Assembly (NCBI RefSeq): GCF_052324685.1
Contig: NC_135221.1
Location: forward strand, 8,032,875-8,096,874
DNA: 64,000 nucleotides
Source: Brachyhypopomus gauderio
Lineage: Eukaryota; Chordata; Actinopteri; Gymnotiformes; Hypopomidae
Direction of reading: 5' to 3'
The stretch's first letter is position 1. Every line of letters starts with the position of its first letter. Positions 62,056-64,000 of the stretch are shown here, piece by piece. The notes under the pieces were generated by a model that saw nothing but the letters and a program-made list of their open reading frames with translations, ran no database searches and was not told the origin of the DNA. Position numbers and translations under genes: made by a program.

Positions 62056-63606
62056 ATGAGAAGCAATCTCTTGCAGATTTTGGGATCAGTAAACGGTACG
62101 CTGAACAAGGTGGAGGTGGCCTTCACCGTGGCCGACTGCGCGGTGCTGCTCGTGACCTTCTTCGCCGGCATCACGGCGAACGTGTTCGTCGCGTGCGCCG
62201 TGTACCGCCAGAAGTCCCTCCAGACGTCCAACAACGCGCTGCTCGTCAACCTCGCCGTTACCGACTTGCTGCGATGCGCCACCGACTGTCCGCTGCTCTT
62301 TCTCATCGTGTTAAGTGGTCGGAAGGGTGGAGACCTCGGGAGGTTCGTCTGCGACGCAGAAGTTCTGCTGTTCTCCCTCAGCTGCCTGGTCCAGTTGTTC
62401 ACTCTGGCGAGCATCAGCGCCGAGCGGTACCAAGCCATCGCGTATCCGTTTAAAAGCGCTCAACGGCGCAAACGGGTGATGGCACTGATCCCCATGACCT
62501 GGGCAGTGCCCATCGTAATATCAGTGCTCTGTGTGGTGTTTGCCAGAGACTCGCCCGTGTATGTTCGGTGCCGAGCTATGAACCTGAACACATTAACGTA
62601 CGACTATTTCGGGCGGTACATCTTATTTCCTGTCTGGTTCACCTGCTTGGCCATTATTATCGGATTTTACGCCCAGATATTCATTTTAGTGAAGACCCAC
62701 AGCAGGAAAGTGTTTGACAGAGGTGTCGTACCTAGTTCACAAGTGGACCAGAACATGAAAAGTGTGAAAACAACGGAAGCAAAGAACACCGTTGCGACTA
62801 AACTAGTAATTACACCAGTGATCGATAATGTGTATTTAATATCAAATGTAAACGAGTCAGCGGGTGAAACGTTACCTAAAGAAGATCAAAACCCATTCAC
62901 TGGTCCAACACACACCGACACTCATACGGACACCTTGGACTTCAGTAAGACAGAAGATGCGCTTGATCGACCCAACCAACAGGTGACCGGCGTCTCCGAA
63001 CCGCACAACAGCGAACCGAAACTTGTAGACCCGCAACTGGCTGAGGATCCCAGTCCTCCAGAAGAGAGTCCCGTGGATGTGGAGAGCACAGATCAGGCCA
63101 CATCAGTACGAAACAAGGACGATTCCGCCGCCGTGCCTCCGGAAAACGTGAACCAAGACGGGGAGGTGATGGGAGCGGTCTGCATGATTCCGTCTTTCGT
63201 TAATAAGGAGCGAGGGAACAAGAAGAAGGAGAGTAAACTGGCCAAGCGCTCCGGGTACATCATCCTCACTTTTGTCATTTTCTGGATGCCGCTCATTGGG
63301 ACTGTCATTTTCAACATCTTTCTTAACAGGGATCGGAATCCTTCAGTAAGTTAAAAAGTGGCATAAACGGTAGATGCGTTATTATAAAATTCGAGATTTT
63401 ACCTGAATATCACCTCGAAAACTGACGTTTGTTCCCACTTAATCTTTTAGGTGGAGATCTTTGAAGAGGTCCAAGTTCTCGCTGTCTCGATCGCCTGCAT
63501 GACCTCTCTTACCAATCCAATTATTTACGCAGCGGTGAACCCACAATTTCGCACAGAATTTTTCTACCTAAAAATGAGATGCAAAGCATTTTGTACAAAA
63601 CACTAA
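62056..63606 (+). CDS. Class A (rhodopsin-like) orphan G protein-coupled receptor
   Basis: Two coding exons, 62056-63345 and 63451-63606, encode 481 aa. Seven membrane segments can be placed: TM1 from about residue 22, TM2 with NNALLVNLAVTDLL, TM3 ending in ERY (in place of DRY), TM4 near MTWAVPIVISVL, TM5 near FPVWFTCLAIIIGFYAQI, TM6 with FWMP in place of CWxP, and TM7 with NPIIYA in the second exon. One N-glycosylation site (NGT) lies in the short N-terminus; Cys residues at the start of TM3 and in loop 2 can form the usual disulphide. Intracellular loop 3 is very long, about 170 residues, hydrophilic and rich in Thr, Pro and acidic residues; the C-tail is short with Cys residues. That shape resembles aminergic and related orphan receptors, but I do not recognise the family. 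The ATG at 62056 is the first in frame. AATAAA at 63725-63730. Confidence 0.85.
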
Positions 63607-64000
63607 CGATTAATCTAAAATGCAAAAAAAAACACTTTTTTTCTGCATGAATATTCACAGCTTGTCAGTTATTTCCAACCTCTATTTACCAACATCATGA
63701 TCAAACGTCCAATCAGTACTGCAGAATAAATGTACTGGATAAAATATCTATAGTATTTTAAAGCTTATCTTTAAATACGTTTGTACATTTCACTTGCCTA
63801 AATAAAATAATTTCATGTAGACTAAATGAATCTGTTGAGGCTGTGCGTTCGTTATCTTCAATACTATAAATATCTGGAAATTGTATACTATTGTGTATTA
63901 TTTTACAATACAGACGAGGGATGTTTTGAGAAGCAGATGTCTCACCTGACAGAGATACCACAGCCCCGAGAGTGGGGCCAGGTCATAGCTGTTACATGAC
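63607..64000. other. GPCR 3' UTR and flank
   Basis: AT-rich with AATAAA at 63725-63730; nothing else recognised. Confidence 0.5.

Overview
The window is teleost fish genomic DNA. All genes are intron-rich with GT-AG splicing, and their proteins match vertebrate families nearly residue for residue. Tandem tdg genes, fish-type repeat tails, a Gmr1-like retroelement and CA/AT/GA microsatellites fit a ray-finned fish; I cannot name the species. Exon models were built by hand from splice sites, reading phase and remembered family sequences.

Layout: (1) 1-4844, minus: 5' part of cacna2d4 (calcium channel alpha2delta-4), cut by the left edge. (2) 6549-10742, minus: complete samm50, 15 coding exons, 469 aa. 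(3) 11884-24193, plus: efcab6, 26 coding exons, head-to-head with samm50; a Ty3/Gypsy element of the Gmr1 type (19526-23580) sits in its third-last coding intron boundary region, between exons 24 and 25. (4) 24428-37922: a second, nearly identical copy of the whole samm50-efcab6 block, directly repeated and without the retroelement. Its efcab6 is complete, but its samm50 lacks the last exon because the duplication breakpoint lies between exons 14 and 15. (5) 38188-40402, plus: a pnpla3-like patatin lipase. (6) 41894-44835 and 47319-49884, minus: two tandem thymine DNA glycosylase genes. (7) 51229-51532, plus: uqcc6 (brawnin). (8) 52347-57415, plus: nt5dc3. (9) 62056-63606, plus: a two-exon rhodopsin-class GPCR that I could not name.

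Working together: samm50 (outer-membrane beta-barrel assembly) and uqcc6 (complex III assembly) are mitochondrial, nt5dc3 is a HAD-type nucleotidase relative, efcab6 is a multi-EF-hand protein known from testis and sperm, and the tdg pair acts in base excision repair and DNA demethylation. The gene order unites blocks that lie on human 12p13 (CACNA2D4), 22q13 (SAMM50, EFCAB6, PNPLA3) and 12q23 (TDG, UQCC6, NT5DC3), in line with the known ancestral 12/22 linkage.

The main points of interest are the recent 13.5-kb tandem duplication with sharp breakpoints, its half-broken samm50 copy, and the copy-specific retroelement whose integrase precedes its reverse transcriptase. An assembly artefact (two haplotypes placed in tandem) must be ruled out first.
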